Assembly (NCBI GenBank): GCA_048594375.1
Contig: JBMDXK010000041.1
Location: 1-64,000, forward strand
Reading direction: 5' to 3'
Length of the DNA stretch: 64,000 bases
Origin: JBMDXK01 sp048594375
GTDB lineage: Bacteria; Pseudomonadota; Alphaproteobacteria; Rhizobiales; Methylopilaceae
A program made the position numbers and the translations under genes. The notes under the pieces were generated by a model. It was not told the origin of the DNA. It searched no databases and worked only from the letters and a program-made list of their open reading frames with translations. This document shows, one piece after another, positions 50,584-59,807 of the stretch. Numbering within the stretch: position 1 is the first letter of the stretch; every line of letters starts with the position of its first letter.

Positions 50584-52803
50584 ATGACCTACAGCAACTT
50601 TACCTATGAAGTGGAAAGTGGTGGCATTGCGCATGTTGTGTGGGATATTCCCGAGCGCTCAATGAATGTGTTCACTGCTCAAGCCATACAAGAACTTGAA
50701 ACCATTGCCGATGCGGTGATTGCTGATGAAGCGGTTAAAGGTGTGATCTTCCGTTCCGGAAAGCCAGACAGCTTTTCTGGCGGTGCTGATCTCACCATGT
50801 TGGGCGGCCTTTCAGGACTTTATCAATCTGTTTTGAAAAAACAGGGTGAAGAAGCAGCCGTTAAAATCCTGTTTGATGAAAGCCGCCGTTTATCGCTGCT
50901 GTTCCGTAAGATCGAAACCGGCAGCAAGCCGTGGGTGGCGGCCATCAACGGCGTGTGCCTTGGCGGCGCGTTTGAACTTATTCTTAGCTGCCATTATCGC
51001 ATTGCAACGGATAGCCCTAAAACCCGCTTGGGTTTGCCGGAAGTCAAGGTCGGCCTGTTCCCCGGCGCAGGTGGAACCCAGCGGGTGGCGCGTGTCATGC
51101 CCACCAGCGATGCGCTGCAAATGCTGTTGAAAGGCGAAGCACTGCGGCCTGAAAAAGCCAAAGCCATGCGGCTTATTGAAGACGTGGTACCGGCTGCCGA
51201 ATTGCTCGACAAAGCCAAAGCGGCATTGGAAGCCGGCGTGCCGGCGGTAAAACCGTGGGATCAGGAAAAATTCCGCCCACCCAGCGGCGATGTGTGGTCA
51301 AAGGCTGGCTTTATGGTCTGGCCTGCGGCCAATGCGCTTTATCGCCGGGAAACCTTCGACAATTACCCCGGTGCGCGCGCCATTTTGAAGGTTGTGTTTG
51401 ATGGGCTGCAATTGCCTATGGATCAGGCCTTGACGGTTGAAAGCCGCTATTTTGCGCACATTTTGCGTTCACCGCAAGCCGCCGCCATGATCCGTAGCCT
51501 GTTTGTGTCCATGCAGGATCTGAACAAGCTGGTGCGCCGTCCGCAGGATGAACCCAAGCGCACACTTACCCGCGTGGGTGTTTTGGGCGCGGGCTTTATG
51601 GGCGCATCGATTGCTTATGTCACCGCATTGGCAGGGCTGGAAGTGGTTCTCATCGACCGCGATCAGGCCACTGCGGAAAAAGGCAAAGAGCATTCCCACA
51701 AACTTATTACAGGACAGGTACTGAAGGGACGCGCCAAGGCCGCTGACCGCGATGCCTTGCTTGAACGCATCACGCCAACGGCTGATTACGCGGCGTTAAA
51801 AGATTGCCAGCTCGTGATTGAGGCGGTGTTTGAAGACCGGGCAGTCAAGGCGGAAGTCACCGGCAAAGCAGCAGCGGCCATGGCCGATGATGCTGTATTT
51901 GCCTCTAACACATCCACTTTGCCCATTACGTCTCTGGCAGAAGCGTTCCCCGATAAAGCGCGCTTCATCGGCATCCATTTCTTCTCGCCGGTGGAAAAAA
52001 TGATGCTGGTGGAAGTCATCATGGGCAAAGAAACGGGCGATCCGGCACTGGCACTGGCGCTGGATTATATCCAGAGGCTTAAGAAAACGCCGATTGTGGT
52101 GCAGGATGCTCGCGGCTTCTTTACCTCCCGCACAGTGCTGCAATATGTGCGTGAGGGGCATATCATGCTCACGGAGGGCGTACCGCCCGCTTTGGTGGAA
52201 AATGCGGGTCGTCTCGCTGGTATGCCGGTGGGGCCATTGGCGCTCAATGATGAAGTGGCGCTGGATCTGGGCTACAAAATTCTGCAAGCCACCAAGAAGG
52301 ATCTTGGTTCAGCCTATGTGGAATCCGAAGCTGACCGCTTGCTCACCCGCATGGTCACAGAGTTTGAACGCTTTGGCCGCAAAAACGGGAAGGGTTTTTA
52401 TGACTATCCGGAAGGGGGCAAGAAAAAACTGTGGCCGGAGCTGAAAAATCTCGGCTACACCCACAAAACTGCAGAAGAGCTGAACATCGAAGACCTTAAG
52501 ATGCGGCTTCTGGTTATCCAGGCGCTGGAAACCGTGAAAATCTGGTCGGAAGGTGTGCTCACCGATGTGCGTGAAGCGGATGTAGGCGCCATTCTTGGCT
52601 TTGGTTTTGCTCCTTACACCGGCGGGCCCTTGTCATGGATTGACAGCATGGGCGCGGCAGCTTTTGAAAAACTCTGCCAAGAGCTTGCTCAAAAATACGG
52701 AGAGCGGTTTGAGCCGCCAGCACTTCTTCGTGAGCTGGCTCAAAAAGGCGAAACCTTCTATGGCCGCTTCCCGCCTGAAAAGCGCAAAGCGCAAGCTGCG
52801 TAA
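50584..52803 (+). CDS. fadB: Multifunctional fatty-acid oxidation enzyme (enoyl-CoA hydratase / 3-hydroxyacyl-CoA dehydrogenase)
   Basis: A 739-residue alpha-subunit type protein. The crotonase domain (about 1-250) has FSGGADLTML, INGVCLGGAFELILSCHYRI and GLPEVKVGLFPGAGGTQRVA with the catalytic glutamates. The dehydrogenase Rossmann fold starts at VGVLGAGFMGASIAYVTALA (about residue 338), with HFFSPVEKMMLVEVI and a catalytic His. The C-terminal helical domain follows (VGPLALNDEVALDLGYKILQ). It pairs with the thiolase upstream. A hairpin terminator-like stem sits just after the stop. Confidence 0.95.
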   Translation: MTYSNFTYEVESGGIAHVVWDIPERSMNVFTAQAIQELETIADAVIADEAVKGVIFRSGKPDSFSGGADLTMLGGLSGLYQSVLKKQGEEAAVKILFDESRRLSLLFRKIETGSKPWVAAINGVCLGGAFELILSCHYRIATDSPKTRLGLPEVKVGLFPGAGGTQRVARVMPTSDALQMLLKGEALRPEKAKAMRLIEDVVPAAELLDKAKAALEAGVPAVKPWDQEKFRPPSGDVWSKAGFMVWPAANALYRRETFDNYPGARAILKVVFDGLQLPMDQALTVESRYFAHILRSPQAAAMIRSLFVSMQDLNKLVRRPQDEPKRTLTRVGVLGAGFMGASIAYVTALAGLEVVLIDRDQATAEKGKEHSHKLITGQVLKGRAKAADRDALLERITPTADYAALKDCQLVIEAVFEDRAVKAEVTGKAAAAMADDAVFASNTSTLPITSLAEAFPDKARFIGIHFFSPVEKMMLVEVIMGKETGDPALALALDYIQRLKKTPIVVQDARGFFTSRTVLQYVREGHIMLTEGVPPALVENAGRLAGMPVGPLALNDEVALDLGYKILQATKKDLGSAYVESEADRLLTRMVTEFERFGRKNGKGFYDYPEGGKKKLWPELKNLGYTHKTAEELNIEDLKMRLLVIQALETVKIWSEGVLTDVREADVGAILGFGFAPYTGGPLSWIDSMGAAAFEKLCQELAQKYGERFEPPALLRELAQKGETFYGRFPPEKRKAQAA

Positions 52804-52823
52804 ATCTATCGTTAAAATACGCA

Positions 52824-52843
52824 AGGCGGCCAAATGGCCGCCT
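52824..52843. terminator. Hairpin between fadB and the convergent DUF4212 gene
   Basis: AGGCGGCC, loop AAAT and GGCCGCCT form an 8-base perfect GC-rich stem 20 bases after fadB. It could stop transcripts from both sides, but no T-tract is evident. Confidence 0.55.
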
Positions 52844-52877
52844 GAGGCACTTAAGACACAAAACACGAGAGTCAGAT

Positions 52878-53132
52878 TTATTCAGGCTCTACGCGATAAA
52901 GCCGGTCGAGCTGAACTTGACGGCGGCAAAACCATACCACCATGCCAATTAATCCTACCAGCCAGCCTTGGCCTGCAATAATGAAACTAACGGGTAAACC
53001 GTAAATTTCACCCAGACTAAGAGTGTCAATAAATAAATGAAATCCAAAGCTGAACAAAACCCATAGAGCAAGGATCAACAGAATAAGACCCTGTGTGCGT
53101 ACCCAATGAGTGTATCCTTCTGGAGCTGCCAT
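52878..53132 (-). CDS. DUF4212 small subunit of a sodium/solute symporter
   Basis: An 84-residue protein with two membrane helices (GLILLILALWVLFSFGFHLF and FIIAGQGWLVGLIGMVVWFC). It has a YTHWVRTQGL leader and a C-terminal basic tail, QVQLDRLYRVEPE, typical of DUF4212. These are usually encoded directly before a large sodium/solute symporter. Here no large partner follows, since fadB converges on it. The ribosome site GAGGAAGCG before the ATG supports the start. It may serve a symporter elsewhere, perhaps for acetate or a similar acid. Confidence 0.9.
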   Translation of the reverse strand: MAAPEGYTHWVRTQGLILLILALWVLFSFGFHLFIDTLSLGEIYGLPVSFIIAGQGWLVGLIGMVVWFCRRQVQLDRLYRVEPE

Positions 53133-53595
53133 CGCTTCCTCCCCTTTGGTGAAAAAGCCGCATCCTGTGTGCGATTCTCATGTTGCTATTGTGAGAAGCA
53201 AGAGTACGAAACAAATCACTTGCAATTATCCCCAAAAAAAAGACTAGCATCGAACATAGTTTTGCCACGATAGGACTTTCGACTAATTTAATTAAATTTG
53301 TTGTCAAAACATGCTTATCAAGGCTTGCAGAATCGATTGTGATGACCCGCCTTAAGGTTATTTATTACGATTAAAACAGTCAAAACCGGCTACAATCTCA
53401 ATAGGCTATGGATTTTTTTCATAAATTTGCGATACTCATCAGATTATACATTGGTTCTAAGACGAGAGCATAGCCGCGAAATCCGTTAAAAGTGTTGTGC
53501 TTGGACTGCTCATATTTGCAGAGACCTCATAAAACTAAAGCCCCTTTGCGGGTTTTGATTCCAGAACAAAGAAAAGGCAACGGGGGGAAAATTGG
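53133..53595. other. Divergent region between DUF4212 and the response regulator gene
   Basis: About 460 bases without a gene. It includes TTCTCA-N9-TGAGAA near 53175-53195, and CCC-N6-GGG with four T just before the regulator gene (53540-53560), which may be a leader attenuator or upstream terminator. The ribosome site of the regulator is a run of six G. Confidence 0.35.
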
Positions 53596-54282
53596 ATGAA
53601 GGATGCAAAAGAAACCCATTATCGGTTTGTCATAGCCGATGATCATCCACTCTTTCGAGGAGCAATGCGAACGGCAATTGTAGGTGCTTTTTCAGGAGCG
53701 ACAATTGCCGAGGCGGGTTCTATTGAAGAACTGGTTACAGAGCTGGAGCGCGCTCCTGAAACGGATTTGGTGCTGCTTGATTTGAACATGCCGGGTGTAA
53801 GAGGGTTTTCTGGCCTTATGCTTTTGCGCGCGCAACATCCAAGCACTCCCGTGGTGGTGGTGTCCGCACATGACGATTTGTCGGTAATGCGGCGCTGTAT
53901 TGATTTTGGTGCTTCGGGTTTTATTCCTAAAACGCTGGATGTTGAGACAATGCGGGTAGCATTGCGCACTGTTCTGGAAGGTGGCGTTTGGACACCGCCG
54001 GATTTGGATATTTCTATATCCGATGATGATGAAGCTGCGGCGCTGGTTCGACGTCTTTCAACCCTTACACCCCAGCAGGTGCGTGTTCTGATGATGCTGT
54101 CAGAAGGATTGTTGAACAAACAGATTGCCTACGAGTTAAATGTTTCGGAAGCAACAGTCAAAGCACATGTTTCAGCTATCTTGCAGAAGCTGGGCGTTGA
54201 AAGCCGTACCCAAGCAGTAATTGCAGCGGCAAAAATTGAAGCAGGACAATGGTTTGATACCGTTGAAACGGGCGCATCCTGA
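53596..54282 (+). CDS. crbR: LuxR/NarL-family response regulator, CrbR-like
   Basis: A 228-residue two-domain regulator. The receiver domain (about 8-130) has phospho-acceptor D62 in VLLDLNMPG, acidic pocket D15 and D16, and K112 in FIPKTL. The LuxR-type helix-turn-helix (about 157-220) reads TPQQVRVLMMLSEGLLNKQI followed by AYELNVSEATVKAHVSAILQ. A sodium/solute-symporter-type kinase gene follows one gene later, matching the CrbSR system that controls acetate use (acs) in Vibrio and Pseudomonas. Naming rests on this pairing, and acs itself is not in the window. Confidence 0.8.
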   Translation: MKDAKETHYRFVIADDHPLFRGAMRTAIVGAFSGATIAEAGSIEELVTELERAPETDLVLLDLNMPGVRGFSGLMLLRAQHPSTPVVVVSAHDDLSVMRRCIDFGASGFIPKTLDVETMRVALRTVLEGGVWTPPDLDISISDDDEAAALVRRLSTLTPQQVRVLMMLSEGLLNKQIAYELNVSEATVKAHVSAILQKLGVESRTQAVIAAAKIEAGQWFDTVETGAS

Positions 54283-54305
54283 AAGAGTGAACTAAGCCAG
54301 AAGTA

Positions 54306-54329
54306 TAAAACGCACCCGAAGGTGCGTTT
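54306..54329. terminator. Bidirectional terminator between crbR and mscL
   Basis: AAAACGCACC, loop CGAA and GGTGCGTTTT is a perfect 10-base stem flanked by A-run and T-run, so it works on both strands between two convergent genes. Confidence 0.9.
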
Positions 54330-54367
54330 TATATAAAGTAGGCATACGTTAAAAAGCCATTATAAGA

Positions 54368-54787
54368 TTATTTTATGGCGTTTTCTTTATTAGCAAGAAG
54401 ATCACGAATTTCTTTTAATACGGCAACATCAGCGGCTTCCGCAGGCGCGACTGCTTCCTCTTTGGCTTTTAATTTATTGATAGCGCGTACAACAAAGAAA
54501 AGAACCATAGCAATAATAAGGAAATTAATCGCCACCGTGAGAAACTGGCCATAACCAATAGTTGCGCCGGCTTCTTTTGCAGCAGCATAGGTGGTTGTCT
54601 CAGCGCCAGAGAGCTGAAAGAAATAGTTGGAGAAATCAAGGCCGCCCGCAATAAAACCAATGATCGGCATAAAAACATCGGTAACGAGAGAGTCGACAAT
54701 TTTGCTGAAAGCAGCGCCAATAATCACACCGATTGCAAGATCAACGACATTGCCTTTGAGGGCAAATTTTTTAAATTCCTGAAGCAT
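54368..54787 (-). CDS. mscL: Large-conductance mechanosensitive channel MscL
   Basis: Pressure-release channel that opens under hypo-osmotic stress. It has 139 residues: MLQEFKKFALKGNVVDLAIG starts the amphipathic N-helix and first pore helix. VDSLVTDVFMPIIGFIAGG follows, then a periplasmic loop, the second helix (VAINFLIIAMVLFFVVRAIN) and the C-terminal bundle LKEIRDLLANK. AGGAG precedes the ATG. It sits on the minus strand between crbR and crbS, so it splits the two-component pair. Confidence 0.96.
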   Translation of the reverse strand: MLQEFKKFALKGNVVDLAIGVIIGAAFSKIVDSLVTDVFMPIIGFIAGGLDFSNYFFQLSGAETTTYAAAKEAGATIGYGQFLTVAINFLIIAMVLFFVVRAINKLKAKEEAVAPAEAADVAVLKEIRDLLANKENAIK

Positions 54788-54984
54788 GTTGGCTCCTTTT
54801 GAGAAGTCTTAAAGTAAAGAAAAATGTATAAAATACATCCCGCGATAAGTATCTGTTAACAGTAATACGTATGCCTTTTAAGCATGCAAACAAAAAAATA
54901 AATCATGCACTGTTTTAATGGGTGACAGAAGCAGAAAGCTGTGTTGCACTGGTTACCTTAGACTTTAGAAGGGGGAATCGCAGC

Positions 54985-57900
54985 GTGCTGCATACCGGTC
55001 AGGTTATTGCTATTGCGCTGGGGTATATGGCGGTTGTGTTTGCTTTGGCGGTGTATGCTGAAAAAGTAAATCCTTCGTGGCTGAAAGGGCGTGCGCGACC
55101 TGTTATTTATGCCCTTACGCTTGGAGTGTATTGCTCAGCGTGGACAATTTTCGGTTCAGTTGGTGTTGCTGCCACACAAGGCTACAATTTTCTGCCCGTG
55201 TATCTTGGGCCAATTTTGATGATTGGTCTAGGATATCCGCTATTGATGAAAATTGTTCGGCTCGCCAAATCCCAGAATATTACTTCAATTGCCGACTTTG
55301 TTGCGGCGCGCTACGGCAAGAGCGCTCCGTTGGCCGCCTTGGTAACAGTAGCAGCTTTGTTCGGAACATTGCCGTATATCGCCCTGCAACTCAAAGCGAT
55401 CGTTATGGCTTTGAGTGTATTATCCGGCGAGAAATTTTTACCTGAATTTATTCCAGTGATGGGAGATACCGCTCTCATCGTAGCGCTATTTCTGGCGTTA
55501 CTCAGTATCTTTCTGGGTGCGCGCAATTTGGGTGCAGCCGAACATCAAAATGGCTTGGTGTTGGTTGTTGCATTTGAGGCGTTGTTAAAGCTATTCGCGT
55601 TTTTAATCCTGGGTGTTTATGTCACTTGGTTTGTGTTCAGTGGGCCTGCTGATCTTATGGATCAAGCGCAAGCATCCGGAATTTTGGATACGCTGTATAA
55701 AATGCCAACCATAGATAACTGGATTGGTATGACCCTTGTCGCTGGGGTATGTTGTATTCTGTTACCGCGCCAGTTTCATGTGGCGGTTGTTGAGAACAAA
55801 AGCGAATTTGATATTCTGAGTGCGGCCTGGCTATTTCCATTATATCTGGTGGCTATTTCAATTTTCATCATTCCGGTGGCTTTAGCAGGTATTTTAATAT
55901 TGCCTGCAAATATATTTCCACCGGATATGCTGACACTGGGAGTGCCTCTTTATACGGGGAATATACCGATTGCCATCATGATATTTCTGGGTGGTTTTTC
56001 GGCTGCGGTTGTGATGGTGATTGTGGAATGTATTGCGCTTTCCATCATGATTTCCAATGATATTGTTGTGCCTCTTTTGCTGCGTGGTGAGCGTAAGCAA
56101 TCTGAGAACATGGCTGGTCATTTGCTATTGATTCGCCGCGTTTCCATTGTTGTAATTCTGGCATTGGCGTATTGCTGTTTCAGGCTTCTGAGCGAGAAAG
56201 ATTTAGTGGCTTTTGGTGCCATTGCTATGGTGGCGATTGCACAGTTCGCACCAGCATTTTTTGGAGGGTTGTTCTGGCAGCGTGCTACCGCCCCAGGCGC
56301 AATATCCGGTTTGTGTGCCGGGTTGATTGTTTGGGGATACATCTTTGTTTTTCCCGCCCTTGTTGATACTCAAACTATTTTTTCAATAACTTCGGGCGAT
56401 AACGCGGGGAGTTTTTCTTGGTTAAATCCGCACGATCTTTTCGGCTGGGGATTAAGCCCGTTGGCGCAAGGTATTTTCTGCAGTCTGGGTGTAAATATTT
56501 TATTTTATGTTCTGGGTTCTTATATCCGGCTTCCTGATGCAATGGAAAGATTACAGGCCAATGCATTTATCGGCGGGGAGCTGATAACAATGGCACCAAG
56601 CTTTCGTCTTTGGCGTGCACCTGTGACAATAAGAGAGGTGATGGCAACGGTTGCGCGCTATCTGGGGCAAGAGCGAACCCGCGAGGCATGTGAAGGCCAT
56701 ATTCGTTTGCAGGGCGGAGTGCTTGACCGTGAAGCAGAGGCCGATGTGTATTTCCTCCGTTTTGCAGAACACATTCTGGCATCCGCTATTGGTGCTGCTT
56801 CATCCCGTAGGGTGATTTCGTTATTGCTGCGGCGACGCAGTGTTTCAAACAAGGAGGCGTTGCGTTTTCTGGATGATGCGTCCGCAGCAATTCAATATTC
56901 CCGCGATTTGTTGCAGCTTGCTCTTGATCATGCCAAACAGGGCATTACCGTGGTGGATGCCAACCGCAGAATTGTATGCTGGAATCGTGAGTTTAGTTTG
57001 CTGTTTGATATTCCCTCGGACGCATTGCATGTGGGCATAGGGCTTGAAAACATTATTCGGTTTAATGCGGAGCGTGGGCTTTACGGAGCTGGAAGACCGG
57101 AGCATTTTGTTGCAGATCGCATTGAGCGTATCGTAACACGGCTGGATACTTTTCGTACGCGGCTCTATCCTTCAAACCGGGTCATCGAAATTCGCTCCAA
57201 CCGTATGCCCGACGGAGGTACGGTGACAACCTATAGCGATGTATCAGAAACAGTTGACGCGGAAGAGGCTTTGGAAAGAGCAAATGAAACCTTGGAACGC
57301 CGCGTTAAGGAGCGCACGCGTGAGCTGACACGGCTTAATCAGGAGTTGGTGCGGGCGAAAGCGGAAGCTGATGAGGCCAATATTTCCAAAACCCGTTTTC
57401 TTGCCGCAGCAAGTCATGATATTTTGCAGCCTCTGAACGCAGCGCGTATTTACTCAACATCCTTAGTTGAAAGGCTGGAGGTTAAGGGAGCATCGCAGGA
57501 AAATGAGCTTGCCGGAAATATAGATGCCTCACTGTCGGCCGTAGAAGAAATTCTTTCTGCTCTTTTGGATATTTCACGGCTTGATAGTTCTGTTCTCAGG
57601 CCGGATATTTCAAATTTCCACATCAACGATATATTTCGCCAACTTGAAGTCGAGTTTTTCCCGGTAGCACAAGCAAAAGATTTGCATCTGCAATTTGTTT
57701 CGACACAGGTTGTGGTTCGCAGTGACCGGCGTTTGTTGCGTCGCCTGATTCAGAATCTTGTATCGAATGCCATAAAATATACCTCGGATGGGAAAGTTCT
57801 TGTGGGATGCCGTCGTGAGAAAGAAGGGCGTATCAGGGTTGAGGTTTGGGATACAGGGCAAGGTATTCCAGAGGCTAAACAAAAAATTATTTTCAAGGAG

Positions 57901-58500
57901 TTTCATCGTTTAGATCAGGGGGCAAAAATAGCCCGTGGACTTGGCTTGGGATTATCTATCGTGGAGCGTATAGCGCGGATTCTTGGAGAAAGAATTCAGC
58001 TTCGCTCCACACCATCTAAGGGATCAGTCTTTTTTTTCGGCCTTGAATGCGGTGTCATGGCGCCTGAGGGTACGCGGGAAACGCCAATGATGCCCGTCAG
58101 TTCAGGTATGCTGAAGGGGCTGCGTATTTTATGTATTGATAATGAGCGTAATATTTTAGAGGGTATGTATTCACTGCTGAGCAATTGGGGGTGTGATGTC
58201 ATGGTTGCGCAGAACGCCGAAGAGGCAATTGCTCTTCTTTCCCAGGCAGGAAATGTGCCGCAAGTCATACTTGCAGATTACCATCTGGATAATAATTGCA
58301 CGGGCTTGGAAGCAATTGCAGCAATCCGCGACTATTTTAAATATCCCGTGGCTGCTTTGCTTTTAACTGCAGATCGCAGCCTGGAAGTACAGAGCATGGC
58401 AGAAGAGGTTGATGTGTCTATACACAACAAGCCTCTGAAACCTGCGGCTTTGCGGGCTGTACTTGCCCAGCTACGCAACACAATTGTAACCAGTGGCTAG
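54985..58500 (+). CDS. crbS: Sodium/solute-symporter-type hybrid histidine kinase, CrbS-like
   Basis: A 1171-residue sensor from GTG 54985, chosen for its AAGGGGG site; a GTG at 54922 without such a site is possible. Residues 1-530 form a 12-13-helix sodium/solute symporter domain. A cytoplasmic linker and PAS domain follow (about 635-745, QGITVVDANRRIVCWNREFS), then a coiled coil. The HisKA has FLAAASHDILQPLNAARIYS with H811. HATPase motifs are LIRNLVSNAIKYTSDGKV-like and GLGLGLSIVERIARIL. The C-terminal receiver (about 1050-1165) has D1098 in VILADYHLD. The layout matches CrbS/NahK-type kinases that respond to acetate or related carbon signals. Confidence 0.87.
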   Translation: MLHTGQVIAIALGYMAVVFALAVYAEKVNPSWLKGRARPVIYALTLGVYCSAWTIFGSVGVAATQGYNFLPVYLGPILMIGLGYPLLMKIVRLAKSQNITSIADFVAARYGKSAPLAALVTVAALFGTLPYIALQLKAIVMALSVLSGEKFLPEFIPVMGDTALIVALFLALLSIFLGARNLGAAEHQNGLVLVVAFEALLKLFAFLILGVYVTWFVFSGPADLMDQAQASGILDTLYKMPTIDNWIGMTLVAGVCCILLPRQFHVAVVENKSEFDILSAAWLFPLYLVAISIFIIPVALAGILILPANIFPPDMLTLGVPLYTGNIPIAIMIFLGGFSAAVVMVIVECIALSIMISNDIVVPLLLRGERKQSENMAGHLLLIRRVSIVVILALAYCCFRLLSEKDLVAFGAIAMVAIAQFAPAFFGGLFWQRATAPGAISGLCAGLIVWGYIFVFPALVDTQTIFSITSGDNAGSFSWLNPHDLFGWGLSPLAQGIFCSLGVNILFYVLGSYIRLPDAMERLQANAFIGGELITMAPSFRLWRAPVTIREVMATVARYLGQERTREACEGHIRLQGGVLDREAEADVYFLRFAEHILASAIGAASSRRVISLLLRRRSVSNKEALRFLDDASAAIQYSRDLLQLALDHAKQGITVVDANRRIVCWNREFSLLFDIPSDALHVGIGLENIIRFNAERGLYGAGRPEHFVADRIERIVTRLDTFRTRLYPSNRVIEIRSNRMPDGGTVTTYSDVSETVDAEEALERANETLERRVKERTRELTRLNQELVRAKAEADEANISKTRFLAAASHDILQPLNAARIYSTSLVERLEVKGASQENELAGNIDASLSAVEEILSALLDISRLDSSVLRPDISNFHINDIFRQLEVEFFPVAQAKDLHLQFVSTQVVVRSDRRLLRRLIQNLVSNAIKYTSDGKVLVGCRREKEGRIRVEVWDTGQGIPEAKQKIIFKEFHRLDQGAKIARGLGLGLSIVERIARILGERIQLRSTPSKGSVFFFGLECGVMAPEGTRETPMMPVSSGMLKGLRILCIDNERNILEGMYSLLSNWGCDVMVAQNAEEAIALLSQAGNVPQVILADYHLDNNCTGLEAIAAIRDYFKYPVAALLLTADRSLEVQSMAEEVDVSIHNKPLKPAALRAVLAQLRNTIVTSG

Positions 58501-58506
58501 TTGGAA

Positions 58507-59805
58507 CTAGCTGTCTTCGCCAAGGCGGATAGCAATCGAATAACGATGGCCTTCTAGTCCTTCTGTGCGGGCGAGTGCCATACCGGCCATGCCGAGTGCG
58601 CGCACCTGCTGAGGGCCGCATTTCAAGAGCGTGGTTTTTTTCATGAAATCCAGAACAGAAAGGCCAGAGGAAAAGCGCGCTGACCGTGCCGTTGGCAGAA
58701 CATGATTTGAGCCCCCGACATAATCTCCAATTGCCTCCGGCGTATGGCTGCCCAGAAATATCGCACCGGCATTACGAATGTGCTGTGCAAAGTCATCAGG
58801 GTCTTCAGTTTCTATTTCAAGATGTTCTGGTGCGAGTTGGTTGACGAGAGGAACAGCAGCCATCAGGTCTGGCACTGTAATGATAGCACCATAATTATTC
58901 CAGCTTGCGCTTGCTACGGCTTTACGGGGGAGTTTTTCCAGTTGCTGCACCACAGCTTGCTCAACAGATGTTGCAAGCTGAGGGCATGGAGTTATCAAAA
59001 TGGATTGAGCCGCAGGATCATGTTCTGCTTGTGCAAGCAGATCAGCTGCGATCCATTCAGGATTTGCGTGGCGATCCGCAACGATGACAACTTCTGAAGG
59101 GCCTGCAATCATATCAATGCCCACCCGGCCAAATACGCGACGCTTGGCAGCGGCCACATACGCATTTCCTGGACCTACAATTTTTGCGACCGGCTCAATA
59201 GTTTGTGTTCCATAAGCAAGAGCGGCAATCGCTTGCGCGCCTCCTATACGGTAGATTTCATCGACGCCGGCCAAATGAGCTGCTGCCAACACAAGCGGGT
59301 TCAGTTTTCCATCGGTGCAGGGAACCACCATGACCAGCCGTTCTACACCGGCAACCTTAGCAGGAATGGCATTCATTAAGACAGAAGAAGGGTAGGCTGC
59401 TGTGCCTCCTGGTACATATAGTCCTACAGCATCAATAGCGCTCCAGCGGTAGCCAAGCTCTACACCGAGAGCATCGGTATAATAGTCATTGGCAGGAACT
59501 TGTCTGGCATGATGTTTTTCGATGCGGTTTGCGGCAAATTTCAGCGCTTCGAAAGCTTCAGTGTCACACGCCTGCAGGGCGGTTTCGATGTCAGCTTTCA
59601 AAACACGCAAGCCAAGAGTGTTGAGATCGGCGCGGTCAAAACGGGCAGAAAATTCGATGAGAGCAGCATCACCGCGGGTTTCTACAGCATGAATGATGTC
59701 CGCAACTGTCGCATCCACGTCCGTTGTGGATTCGCGTCTCGTAGCAAGAAAAGCATCAAAGGTTTCCTTGAAACCGCTGTCTGTAGTGTTGAGACGGCGT
59801 GCCAC
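58507..59805 (-). CDS. hisD: Histidinol dehydrogenase
   Basis: Catalyses the last two oxidations to histidine, using NAD and a zinc site. The start is GTG 59805 with GAGGAG upstream; that ribosome site lies inside the decayed gene just before it. The 432 residues show the family motifs YVPGGTAAYPSSVLMNAIPA, IVGPGNAYVAAAKRRVFGRV, IDMIAGPSEVVIVADR, LAPEHLEIETED and SNHVLPTARSARFSSGLSV. The stop is 6 bases from that of crbS on the other strand. Confidence 0.97.
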   Translation of the reverse strand: MARRLNTTDSGFKETFDAFLATRRESTTDVDATVADIIHAVETRGDAALIEFSARFDRADLNTLGLRVLKADIETALQACDTEAFEALKFAANRIEKHHARQVPANDYYTDALGVELGYRWSAIDAVGLYVPGGTAAYPSSVLMNAIPAKVAGVERLVMVVPCTDGKLNPLVLAAAHLAGVDEIYRIGGAQAIAALAYGTQTIEPVAKIVGPGNAYVAAAKRRVFGRVGIDMIAGPSEVVIVADRHANPEWIAADLLAQAEHDPAAQSILITPCPQLATSVEQAVVQQLEKLPRKAVASASWNNYGAIITVPDLMAAVPLVNQLAPEHLEIETEDPDDFAQHIRNAGAIFLGSHTPEAIGDYVGGSNHVLPTARSARFSSGLSVLDFMKKTTLLKCGPQQVRALGMAGMALARTEGLEGHRYSIAIRLGEDS

Positions 59806-59807
59806 GT

